Origin: Flavobacteriaceae bacterium
GTDB taxonomy: Bacteria; Bacteroidota; Bacteroidia; Flavobacteriales; Flavobacteriaceae
DNA length: 64,000 nucleotides
Reading direction: 5' to 3'
NCBI GenBank assembly: GCA_018669795.1
Contig: JABHSQ010000001.1
Location: 1-64,000 of the forward strand
The position numbers and the translations under genes were made by a program. Positions 17,424-25,405 of the stretch are shown here, in pieces. Within the stretch, counting starts at the first letter, position 1. Each line of letters begins with the position of its first letter. Under the pieces are notes generated by a model. That model saw only the letters and a list, made by a program, of their open reading frames with translations, did not search any database and had not been told where the DNA came from.

Positions 17424-19046
17424 ATGAAAAAGAAAATTCTCATTCCTATTCTTGCCTTAGGAATACTTTTTACGACCGTTAGCTTTAAGGGAGACTTTTT
17501 TGAGATTGCCAAGCAAATAGAAATATTTACTACGCTTTTTAAAGAATTAAATATGAACTATGTTGATGAAACAACACCTTCAGATTTAATGAATAAAGCG
17601 ATTAAAGGAATGCTAGAAGATTTGGATCCCTATACTGTTTATTGGAACGAACAAGAAGTGGAGGATGCTCGCATTAACAACTCTGGAATGTACACCGGAA
17701 TTGGAGCAACCGTTAGAAATAAAGATAATAAAATGATAATTATTGAGCCTTTTAAAGGTTTTCCAGCAGATAACGCTGGTTTAAAATCCGGAGATCAAAT
17801 TATTAAAATAGGGGAAATTACACTCTTAGATAACGAAGGAGATGCTAGTGAATTATTAAAGGGTGCCGCAGATTCTAAAATTAAATTAACCTATTTACGA
17901 CAAGGAAAAACGGATAGCACTACCTTAACTCGGGGTGCAATAGATGTTCGTGCGGTCCCTTTTTACCAATTAATAAGTGATGATATTGGTTATATTGTGC
18001 TGTCTAAGTTTAATAGAAAAACTACTACGGAGACAAAAGCGGCTTTAGAAGATTTAAAATTGCAGGGGGCAACTAAAATTATACTTGATTTAAGAGGTAA
18101 TCCCGGAGGTCTTTTAACAGAGGCTATCAACGTCGTTAATTTGTTTGTTCCTAAAGGGGCATCTATTGTAACTACAAAATCGGCTATTAAAAAGTATAAT
18201 AAAACCTATAAAACTCAAAAACCTGCTTTTGACACAGAAATTCCACTTGTTGTATTGGTAAACGGTAGAAGCGCTTCTGCTAGTGAAATAGTTTCTGGTG
18301 GACTACAAGACCTAGACAGAGCTGTTGTTATTGGCGCGCGTAGTTTTGGAAAAGGCTTGGTGCAACGCCCAAAAAAGCTAACATATGGAACGCAATTAAA
18401 GGTGACAATTTCAAGGTATTATACTCCAAGCGGCAGGTGTATTCAGGCGCTTGATTATTGGAATCGTGATGAAAATGGGGATCCTGTTCGTTTAGGGACT
18501 GAAGAGTATAATTCTTTTAAAACAAAAGGCGGAAGAACGGTTTACGACGGTGGAGGTATTATGCCGGATATTGAATTAAAATCGGGTGAGTTTAGTCCAA
18601 TTACAACTGCTTTACTTAAAGATCAGGCAATTTTTGATTATGCTACTAATTATTATTACAATAATAAAATTAATAATTGGGAGAATTTTTCTTTTTCTAA
18701 TCGGGACTTTCAAGATTTTTTAACGTTTTTAAAGACTAATAATTTTGAATATGAAACTGAAACTGAAAAGTTGTTTTCAAAAGCGTTCCGTAAATCAAAA
18801 GATGAGCATTTACAAAAAGATATTTCTTCTAGTTATAATCAATTAATAATTGCTTTAGATGACGCTAAAGAAAAAGCCTTGGTTGAAAAGAAAGAAGAAA
18901 TTATTAACTTATTAAGCGATGAAATTTTAAAACGTTATTTTTATCGTGACGGAATGTATAAATATCATTTAAATTATAGCCCTGAAATTTTAGAAGCGGT
19001 ATCTGTGCTTAATAATACATCGAGATACCAAAAAATATTAAAGTAA
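17424..19046 (+). CDS. S41-family C-terminal processing peptidase
   Basis: A periplasmic tail-specific protease of 540 residues. An N-terminal membrane or signal segment (about 5-22) is followed by a helical region, a PDZ domain (about 90-165, ADNAGLKSGDQIIKIGE) and the S41 catalytic core. Catalytic elements are the serine cluster NGRSASASEI (about 280-289) and the lysine of SFGKGLVQ near 310. The 140-residue C-terminal helical tail is common in Bacteroidota CtpA-like proteins. It is translationally linked to rnpA (one-base gap) and followed after three bases by the hydroxylase gene. Confidence 0.93.
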   Translation: MKKKILIPILALGILFTTVSFKGDFFEIAKQIEIFTTLFKELNMNYVDETTPSDLMNKAIKGMLEDLDPYTVYWNEQEVEDARINNSGMYTGIGATVRNKDNKMIIIEPFKGFPADNAGLKSGDQIIKIGEITLLDNEGDASELLKGAADSKIKLTYLRQGKTDSTTLTRGAIDVRAVPFYQLISDDIGYIVLSKFNRKTTTETKAALEDLKLQGATKIILDLRGNPGGLLTEAINVVNLFVPKGASIVTTKSAIKKYNKTYKTQKPAFDTEIPLVVLVNGRSASASEIVSGGLQDLDRAVVIGARSFGKGLVQRPKKLTYGTQLKVTISRYYTPSGRCIQALDYWNRDENGDPVRLGTEEYNSFKTKGGRTVYDGGGIMPDIELKSGEFSPITTALLKDQAIFDYATNYYYNNKINNWENFSFSNRDFQDFLTFLKTNNFEYETETEKLFSKAFRKSKDEHLQKDISSSYNQLIIALDDAKEKALVEKKEEIINLLSDEILKRYFYRDGMYKYHLNYSPEILEAVSVLNNTSRYQKILK

Positions 19047-19049
19047 CAT

Positions 19050-19868
19050 ATGGAAGCATTTTTAGGTTATTTTGAACATTTGCCTACTTGGATAAAGGCG
19101 GGTTGGATTCTTTTTTTTCTTGCTTTTTTTTGGATCATAGAAGGATATTATTCATTTTACAAAAATCCGAATAGTAAATGGAAGCACGCTAAGACTAACA
19201 TCCAGCTTTTATTGCTAGTTGTAATTATTAATTCAATTTTTGGGGTTTTACTAATCTTTGTTGATGAACGGCTTAGTGAGTCTGGTTTCGGATTGCTTAA
19301 TTATTTAGATGCCCCGCCTTGGATAAAATTATTGACTTCTATTGTTGTATTGGATTTTACCTCTCAATATTTTGTGCATTTTTTATTGCATAAGGTTAGG
19401 TGGATGTGGCGCCTACACATCGTTCATCATTCCGATAAACATGTAGATGTAACTACAGGAACCAGACATCATCCGTTCGACTTTTTAATACGAGAAACCT
19501 TTGCTTTGACGGTAGTGGTCCTTATGGGAATGCCGGTTTCTTTTTACTTTTTATACAGAATGATCACCATCCCTTTTACTTATTTTAACCACGCAAACAT
19601 ATCCTTACCTCTCTGGTTAGATAAAGGGTTAAGTTATGTTATAGTATCTCCAAATATGCATAAATTTCATCACCATCATGAACTGCCTTGGACGGATCGT
19701 AATTTTGGTAATGTGCTTTCTGTCTGGGATCATATTTTTGGAACTTTTGTTTATGGCGATCCAACTAAGATAGTATACGGATTGGATACTTCAAATCATA
19801 CCGACGATGAAGATGTTGTGTTTCAACTGGGAATACCTTTCAATAAAAATGTTAAATCAATAGATTAA
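19050..19868 (+). CDS. Sterol desaturase / fatty acid hydroxylase family membrane protein
   Basis: A membrane di-iron oxygenase of 272 residues. Four to five hydrophobic helices carry the family's histidine boxes: HFLLH (about 110-114), HIVHHSD (about 127-133), RHHPFDF just after, and HKFHHHHE near 206-213. In bacteria such enzymes hydroxylate or desaturate lipids or carotenoids; the substrate is not evident. It starts three bases after the S41 peptidase stop, so it is probably the last gene of the rnpA operon. No sterol or carotenoid genes lie nearby. Confidence 0.87.
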   Translation: MEAFLGYFEHLPTWIKAGWILFFLAFFWIIEGYYSFYKNPNSKWKHAKTNIQLLLLVVIINSIFGVLLIFVDERLSESGFGLLNYLDAPPWIKLLTSIVVLDFTSQYFVHFLLHKVRWMWRLHIVHHSDKHVDVTTGTRHHPFDFLIRETFALTVVVLMGMPVSFYFLYRMITIPFTYFNHANISLPLWLDKGLSYVIVSPNMHKFHHHHELPWTDRNFGNVLSVWDHIFGTFVYGDPTKIVYGLDTSNHTDDEDVVFQLGIPFNKNVKSID

Positions 19869-19903
19869 TAAATAAAGCAAGTTTAGCGTGATAGAAAAGT
19901 CCG

Positions 19904-20344
19904 TTATTCCCTTACCATGGTAACATGAGGAATACCATCTTCTAAATATTTTTCTCCAATAGATTTGAATTGTAAATTGGTATAGAATTTATTTAGATAA
20001 CATTGCGCTGAAATTTTAATAATTTTTGTTTTGTAATGGTTATTTATAGCCTTAATAGAGCTGTTCATTATTTGATTTCCTCTTTTAAACTTTCGTTGTG
20101 ATTCTTTTACAACCACTCGTCCAATTGAAGCTTCTTTAAAATAATCACCTGGCCCAAAACAGCGGGTATAAGCAATTATTTTATTTTCAACTGTTCCTAT
20201 AATATGTAAAGCTTTTTGGTCATTACCGTCTATATCTTGATATACACAGTCTTGTTCTACTACAAATACTTCTGAACGTAATTGAAGTATTTCATATAAT
20301 TCTAAGGGAGATAGATCATTAAACTTTTTAATAACTACATTCAT
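19904..20344 (-). CDS. ElaA-like GNAT N-acetyltransferase
   Basis: A 146-residue acetyl-CoA-dependent acyltransferase of the GNAT fold. The N-terminal ELYEILQLRSEVFVVEQ and the following YQDIDGNDQKALHI are signatures of the ElaA group. The acetyl-CoA-binding loop is IGRVVVKESQRKFKRGNQIM (about 74-93), a form of the R/Q-x-x-G-x-G/A motif. The substrate is unknown. It converges on the hydroxylase gene and lies about 50 bases after rpiB on the same strand, so the two may share a transcript. Confidence 0.85.
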   Translation of the reverse strand: MNVVIKKFNDLSPLELYEILQLRSEVFVVEQDCVYQDIDGNDQKALHIIGTVENKIIAYTRCFGPGDYFKEASIGRVVVKESQRKFKRGNQIMNSSIKAINNHYKTKIIKISAQCYLNKFYTNLQFKSIGEKYLEDGIPHVTMVRE

Positions 20345-20394
20345 GTGTCTAATTTATTGTTTTTTAATGGTTGTAATTAATTAGCCCACAAAAA

Positions 20395-20826
20395 TTAAGA
20401 ACAAGTTATTTTATCAACCCTTGTTTGATGTCTTCCTCCTTCAAATTTAGTGTTTAAGAAAACATCAACCATAGCTAGTACCTGGGGAATACTTGTGTAA
20501 CGCGCTGGTATGCTTAAAATATTTGCATTGTTATGAAGTCTAGCTAATTCGGTAAGTTCTTTGTTCCAACAAAGTGCAGCTCTTACTTCTTTATGTTTAT
20601 TTGCAGTCATTGCAGCGCCATTTCCAGAGCCACAAATAATTATACCTAAGTCAACTTTATTTGTGGCTACATCGTTAGCCACAGGGTGAATAAAGTCTGG
20701 ATAATCTACACTGTCTTTAGTATCTGTTCCATAATTTGAAACAATTATTCCTTTAGATTCTAAAAATGTTATAATTGCTTCTTTATATGCTGGTCCAGCA
20801 TGATCATTTCCAATAGCTATTTTCAT
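20395..20826 (-). CDS. rpiB: Ribose-5-phosphate isomerase B
   Basis: Interconverts ribose 5-phosphate and ribulose 5-phosphate in the pentose phosphate pathway. The 143-residue protein is normal length for RpiB/LacAB. Visible signatures are IGNDHAGPAYKE at the N terminus, VDYPDFIHPVA (about 40-50), the active-site cysteine and anion-binding loop in IICGSGNGAAMTANK (about 63-77), and RHQTRVDKI near the C terminus. It is transcribed away from the very AT-rich 662-base gap upstream. Confidence 0.95.
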   Translation of the reverse strand: MKIAIGNDHAGPAYKEAIITFLESKGIIVSNYGTDTKDSVDYPDFIHPVANDVATNKVDLGIIICGSGNGAAMTANKHKEVRAALCWNKELTELARLHNNANILSIPARYTSIPQVLAMVDVFLNTKFEGGRHQTRVDKITCS

Positions 20827-21488
20827 TTCTTTAAATATTTTTATTTAACAAATCAAGCGTTGTTTATTGTTAATTATTCTTTTAAGATGTAAAAAGTTAT
20901 ATTTTATTTTATAATAATTATTCTAAATAAAAGCTTTAGTTACAATTAAGTTTATTAAAGCAAATATATTGTATAAATTTAATAAACAGAGGCTTAATAA
21001 GACGTTTTAAGTTTTAAAATATTATCAACTATTTAAAAAAAACTTATCTTTTTTAATAGTTAATAAAGTGTTTATAGCTGTTCATTCTTTTTATAAAAAT
21101 TAATTAGGATGGTAAATAAAAAATAATAGTAGCAATTTTTATTTTAATTAACCAAAAAAGTTAAACTTAAATTATATAAAAGTTATCTTATAAATAAGGT
21201 GTTTTTTAAACTTTATAAATAAAAATACTTATAAAAATTATTATTAAATTAAAGAAGTTAACAATGGTTAATAGAGACTACTATCTAACTCAATTTCAGT
21301 TAAAAAAGCGATTAATATACTGTTGATATCTTACTAAGAAAACAATTTAACTTAATATCAAAATAAATAATCTAAAACTTATTGTAGTTATTAACAAGCA
21401 ATTATAACCATCATTTTATATTTAAATTTAATTAAAAAAAAGGATATTATATAATAGTTGTTAATAACGTTTATTTTAGGCCTAGATT
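20827..21488. other. 662-base extremely AT-rich intergenic region, origin candidate
   Basis: Sampled 60-base lines have only about 12-15% G+C, well below flanking genes. No open frame of gene length exists. Inverted copies of TTATTAACA lie at 21388-21396 (plus) and 21459-21467 (minus), with near matches around 20866 and, just outside, 21788; these differ at two positions from the DnaA box TTATCCACA. No exact DnaA box is present. It could be a replication origin or unwinding region, a long regulatory region, or simply drift. Confidence 0.3.
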
Positions 21489-21728
21489 TTAAACAATTTC
21501 TAAAACAATATCGTTATTTAAATCAGTTATAATTTTTACAGCCATGTCTTTATCATTTTTATTTACTTGAAGTCTAATTCCGCCAAAAGCATTAGAATGG
21601 AAAGGAAGAATAGTAATAGCGGTTTCATTTAAAAAAAAATAATTAATATTTTTTTGTTGAAGTAATAATTCTATAATGACATATTCACTAGGATAGTTAA
21701 ATCTTGCTATGGTTATAAAATCTTTCAT
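21489..21728 (-). CDS. DUF2007-family small protein
   Basis: A 79-residue protein whose layout matches DUF2007 (putative signal-transducing protein): an N-terminal FITIARFNYPSEYVIIELLLQ segment resembling the family's 'tfs.peA..ak..Le..GI' pattern, then a strand pair and GIRLQVNKNDKDMAVKII. By analogy it resembles the C-terminal regulatory module of ACT-like folds, but no role is established. It diverges from rnr 114 bases away and borders the AT-rich gap. Confidence 0.7.
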   Translation of the reverse strand: MKDFITIARFNYPSEYVIIELLLQQKNINYFFLNETAITILPFHSNAFGGIRLQVNKNDKDMAVKIITDLNNDIVLEIV

Positions 21729-21842
21729 GATTAATAAAAATTAATTTAATTAAGTATTTTTATAAAGGTAATTAATAATAACAGTTTGTTAATACTAATA
21801 CAAAAATTTAAAGCTTACTTTTACCTTAATTAAAATTAAAAA

Positions 21843-24062
21843 ATGTCGAAAAGAAATAAGAGTAGAAAGAAACCAAACAATTCCAATCTTACCCAAAGTA
21901 TACTTACTACTTTAAGAAAACAAAATTCAAAACCTACTAATTATAAACAGGTTGCATCTATTTTAGATGTCAATGATACTACAACAAGAAATTTAATTAT
22001 TAAAATCCTAAAAAAACTTCAATCTGAAGAAAAAATAGAAGAAATTTCTAGAGGAAAATATATAATAAAAGCATCAAAAAATTATTATACAGGAATAGCT
22101 GATGTCACATCTAAGGGTCAAGCTTATATTATTGTAGATGGTTTAGAAGATGATATTTTTATTAACAATAAAAACTTAAATCATACCTTAAATGGTGATA
22201 CCGTTGAGGTATATGTTTTTAAAAGAAAAAAAGGAGGAAAACAAGAAGGAGAAGTTACGCAAATAATAGAGCGAAAAAGAAAAGAATTTGTTGGAGTTAT
22301 AAAAATACAAGAACGTTTTGCTTTTGTGGAATGTCAAGATGTTAAAATGTACACCGATATTTTTATTCCAAAAGAGAACATTAACAATGCTAAAGATGGA
22401 GAAAAAGTATTAGTAGAAATTGAAAGCTGGCCAGAAAAAGCGGGATCCCCTTATGGTAATGTAATTAAGGTATTAGGAAAACCCGGAGAACATAATACAG
22501 AAATCCATTCCATCTTAGCTCAATATGGGCTGCCATATGAGTTTGAAAAAGAAATTGAAGATTTTGCAAACAATATAGACACTTCAATTAATAAAGAAGA
22601 AATTAAAAAACGCCGTGACATGCGGTCTGATTTAACATTTACGATAGATCCAAAAGATGCAAAAGATTTTGATGATGCTTTATCATTTAAAGTATTAAAA
22701 GAGGATATTTATGAAATAGGAATTCACATCGCAGATGTATCTCATTATTTAATTCCAGGAACTATTTTAGATAATGAAGCTTTTGATAGAGCAACCTCTG
22801 TTTATTTAGTAGATAGAGTAGTGCCAATGCTACCTGAAGTACTATCAAACAATGCTTGTTCATTAAGACCTAATGAAGAAAAATTTACTTTTTCAGCTGT
22901 TTTTAAAATAAATAAAAAAGCTGAAATAATAGATAAATGGTTCGGTAGAACAGTTATTTATAGTGATGCGCGTTTTGCATACGAAGAAGCACAATATGTA
23001 ATTGAAAACGAACTATTAAAAAAACAACAAACGGTTACTATACCTTCAGAAATATCCATCACAGGAAAAACATACGAGGTTAAATCTAAAATCACCGAAG
23101 CAATCCTTAAATTAGATAAATTAGCTAAAATTCTTCGTAAAATAAGAATGAAAGAAGGCGCTATTTCTTTTGATAAAGTAGAGGTTAAATTTAATTTAGA
23201 TGAAAGCAACAATCCTGCAGGAGTTTATTTTAAAGAAAGTAAAGATGCTAATAAATTAATAGAAGAGTTTATGCTTCTTGCCAATAGAAGTGTTGCCGAG
23301 TTTATTGGAAAACAAAACCCTAAAAAAACATTTATTTATCGTGTTCATGATGAACCTAACGATGAAAAAATTGCTGCTTTACAAAATATTATAAAACAGT
23401 TTGGTTATAAACTAGATATCCGTGATCGAAAATCAACTTCCAACTCTTTAAATAATTTATTAAAAGATGTTCAAGGAAAAAAAGAACAAAATTTAATAGA
23501 TACGCTTGCGATACGCTCTATGAGTAAAGCTGTTTATACTACACAAAATATTAGGCATTATGGATTAGCCTTTGATTATTATACTCATTTTACCTCACCT
23601 ATTCGTCGATATCCAGACATCATGGTACATCGATTATTAAATTATTATTTAGAAGAAGGTAAATCCGCAAACGAAGATCAATACGAACAAAAATGTAGAC
23701 ACAGTAGTGAAATGGAAGGATTAGCTTCACAAGCAGAACGCGCAAGTATAAAATACATGCAAGTTAAATATATGTCCGACCACCAAGATCAAAATTTCTT
23801 AGGAGTAATATCTGGTGTAACAGATTGGGGCATTTATATAGAGATTGTTTCTAATAAATGTGAAGGAATGGTGCGCTTACAAGATATAAAAGGAGATCAT
23901 TATACGTTTCATAAAGATGAATATGCTGCAATAGGAGATCGCACAAAAACTAATTATCAGCTTGGAGATGAAGTTTATGTTCGTGTAAAAAACGCAGATT
24001 TAGTGAGAAAACAATTAGATTTTGAAATGTTAGGTCATAAAACGGACCTTGTAATTAATTAA
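21843..24062 (+). CDS. rnr: Ribonuclease R
   Basis: A processive 3'-5' exoribonuclease that degrades structured RNA (739 residues). Order of domains: an N-terminal helix-turn-helix-like segment (about 15-70), two cold-shock domains (about 75-215), the RNB catalytic domain beginning near 255 with FTIDPKDAKDFDDALS, which carries the metal-binding aspartates, and a C-terminal S1 domain (about 650-725, FLGVISGVTDWGIYIEI). The lysine-rich N terminus (MSKRNKSRKKPNN) suits RNA binding. The gene runs rightward from the AT-rich region. Confidence 0.96.
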   Translation: MSKRNKSRKKPNNSNLTQSILTTLRKQNSKPTNYKQVASILDVNDTTTRNLIIKILKKLQSEEKIEEISRGKYIIKASKNYYTGIADVTSKGQAYIIVDGLEDDIFINNKNLNHTLNGDTVEVYVFKRKKGGKQEGEVTQIIERKRKEFVGVIKIQERFAFVECQDVKMYTDIFIPKENINNAKDGEKVLVEIESWPEKAGSPYGNVIKVLGKPGEHNTEIHSILAQYGLPYEFEKEIEDFANNIDTSINKEEIKKRRDMRSDLTFTIDPKDAKDFDDALSFKVLKEDIYEIGIHIADVSHYLIPGTILDNEAFDRATSVYLVDRVVPMLPEVLSNNACSLRPNEEKFTFSAVFKINKKAEIIDKWFGRTVIYSDARFAYEEAQYVIENELLKKQQTVTIPSEISITGKTYEVKSKITEAILKLDKLAKILRKIRMKEGAISFDKVEVKFNLDESNNPAGVYFKESKDANKLIEEFMLLANRSVAEFIGKQNPKKTFIYRVHDEPNDEKIAALQNIIKQFGYKLDIRDRKSTSNSLNNLLKDVQGKKEQNLIDTLAIRSMSKAVYTTQNIRHYGLAFDYYTHFTSPIRRYPDIMVHRLLNYYLEEGKSANEDQYEQKCRHSSEMEGLASQAERASIKYMQVKYMSDHQDQNFLGVISGVTDWGIYIEIVSNKCEGMVRLQDIKGDHYTFHKDEYAAIGDRTKTNYQLGDEVYVRVKNADLVRKQLDFEMLGHKTDLVIN

Positions 24063-24097
24063 AATTTCTTCTCAAAACTCTTCTCAAATGTATTTAG

Positions 24098-24105
24098 TAC
24101 TTTTG
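24098..24105 (+). promoter_or_regulatory. -7 element (TACTTTTG) close to the LysE-type gene start
   Basis: An exact TAnnTTTG match ends seven bases before the ATG at 24113. As with rbfA, a start site from it would leave almost no 5' leader. Confidence 0.45.
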
Positions 24106-24112
24106 CAGTATT

Positions 24113-24790
24113 ATGTTTGATGGTTTAGTATATGCTGCTTTTTATGGTTTTTTATTAGCTTTTGCTGTAGGCCCCGTGTTTTTTACTTTAATTGAAACAA
24201 GTATAACTAAAGGCTTTAAAGCTGCTGTTTTTTTTGATTTAGGCGCTTTGTTCTCAGACGTAATTTTTATCATAATTGCTTTTTATAGCACCAGTCAAAT
24301 TCTCGATAAAGTAAAAGACGACCCCGCTTTACTTATTTTTGGAGGAGGTGTTTTAATTGCGTTTGGTGTTATTTCTTATATACGAACCTCAAAATCATTT
24401 ATTAAAATAGCAAGAGAATATTATTCTGTTGAAACCAAAAAAAACCATGGCGGGCTTTTTTTAAAAGGTTTTTTGTTAAACTTTGTTAATTTTGGAGTTT
24501 TAGCAGCTTGGATAGCAACTATTATTATCGCACAAGCAGTAACTACTCATAAAAATGGAGTTTTATTGTTTTTATCTGTCACTATAATTACTTTATTTTT
24601 AACCGATTTATTAAAAATATTTCTCGCTAAAAAATTAAAAAGTAATCTTACACCTCGTTTTATTATCAAGACAAAAAAATGGGTAAGTATATTAATAATA
24701 GGTTTTGGAGTGTTATTATTAATTCAGGGTCTTTTTCCAGACAATATCCAAGAAGGAATAGAGAATATTCCAGAAACTTTTGAAAAATAA
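24113..24790 (+). CDS. LysE-family amino-acid/metabolite exporter
   Basis: An inner-membrane translocator of 225 residues with about six helices. The N-terminal FLLAFAVGPVFFTLIETSITKGFKAA is the LysE/RhtB signature (GP-x-x-x followed by G-x-x-A). Between helices lies a basic loop (RTSKSFIKIAREYYS). The substrate cannot be deduced; amino-acid or homoserine efflux is the family norm. The stop codon runs directly into the hairpin shared with tRNA-Cys. Confidence 0.82.
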   Translation: MFDGLVYAAFYGFLLAFAVGPVFFTLIETSITKGFKAAVFFDLGALFSDVIFIIIAFYSTSQILDKVKDDPALLIFGGGVLIAFGVISYIRTSKSFIKIAREYYSVETKKNHGGLFLKGFLLNFVNFGVLAAWIATIIIAQAVTTHKNGVLLFLSVTIITLFLTDLLKIFLAKKLKSNLTPRFIIKTKKWVSILIIGFGVLLLIQGLFPDNIQEGIENIPETFEK

Positions 24791-24820
24791 AAAAGCTCCA
24801 GTAAGATACTGAAGCTTTTT
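24790..24820. terminator. Bidirectional terminator between the LysE-type gene and tRNA-Cys
   Basis: A 14-base arm (24790-24803) pairs with 24807-24820 with one mismatch around the loop AGA, and has an A-run on one side and a T-run on the other, so it works on both strands. Base 24820 also templates the terminal A of the encoded tRNA CCA end. Confidence 0.8.
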
Positions 24821-24893
24821 GGAGGCGTCGAGCGGATTCGAACCGCTGTAAGAGCTTTTGCAGAGCCCGGCCTAGCCACTCGGCCACGACGCC
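24820..24893 (-). tRNA. tRNA-Cys (anticodon GCA)
   Basis: The minus strand forms acceptor GGCGTCG/CGACGCC, a D-arm, anticodon stem GGGCT/AGCTC around CTGCAAA, and a T-arm with GGTTCGAATCC. The anticodon is GCA and the discriminator U. The 3' CCA is encoded, unlike the tRNA-Met in this window. A TATATTTG promoter element lies about 40 bases upstream (24933-24940). Confidence 0.94.
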
Positions 24894-24932
24894 CTAAATT
24901 CCTAATCAATAAAGAATATCTTTTAGAGATAG

Positions 24933-24940
24933 CAAATATA
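24933..24940 (-). promoter_or_regulatory. -7 element (TATATTTG) upstream of tRNA-Cys
   Basis: An exact minus-strand TAnnTTTG match, 40 bases from the tRNA 5' end. No TTG at the standard spacing. Confidence 0.4.
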
Positions 24941-24974
24941 ATATAAAGTTCAACTTTTTCAATTAAAAAATAAC

Positions 24975-25331
24975 TTATCTTTTTGTGGCTAACGTTACAC
25001 TAACAGCTGCTACATCACCATCTATTGGTGGGTTCACTTTTGCTACCGTTACTTTTACATAACTAACTAACGGAACATCAAACAATATCTTATCAACAAT
25101 ACGCTTTCCTACGTGTTCTAGTAATTTAGAACGAATAGCCATTTGTTCCGCCACTATTTTCTGAAGCAACACATAATCAACAGTATCCGTTAATTCATCA
25201 CTTTTAGATGCCTTATCAAGGTTTGCTCTTACCGAAAGGGTTACTAAATAATCTGATCCAATCTGTCCCTCTTCTAGTAAACAGCCGTGAAAGGCATAAA
25301 TTTTTATATTTTTTAATTGTATCGTGCTCAT
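24975..25331 (-). CDS. folB: Dihydroneopterin aldolase
   Basis: Converts 7,8-dihydroneopterin to 6-hydroxymethyl-dihydropterin in folate synthesis. The 118-residue protein has the tunnelling-fold pattern: IKIYAFHGCLLEEGQIG (about 9-25) with the conserved FHG, TVDYVLLQKIV (about 49-59), LEHVGKRIVDKI (about 71-82) with the substrate-binding Glu, and VTVAKVNPPI near the C terminus, close to the KP/NPP segment carrying the catalytic lysine. It diverges from glnS with 74 bases between. Confidence 0.93.
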   Translation of the reverse strand: MSTIQLKNIKIYAFHGCLLEEGQIGSDYLVTLSVRANLDKASKSDELTDTVDYVLLQKIVAEQMAIRSKLLEHVGKRIVDKILFDVPLVSYVKVTVAKVNPPIDGDVAAVSVTLATKR

Positions 25332-25337
25332 TTCAAC

Positions 25338-25345
25338 TATTTTTG
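25338..25345 (+). promoter_or_regulatory. -7 element (TATTTTTG) upstream of glnS
   Basis: An exact TAnnTTTG match 60 bases before the glnS ATG, in the short divergent folB-glnS spacer. Confidence 0.45.
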
Positions 25346-25405
25346 CAAAGTTACAAATCCTTAACTTGTGGTGGGCATTTGTAAATATTAAATTAGTTGA
25401 TTAAG

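Noticed and set aside
21264-21326. 20-codon frame (MVNRDYYLTQFQ...) within the AT-rich gap
   Set aside because: Too short, with no recognisable feature; expected by chance in 662 AT-rich bases.
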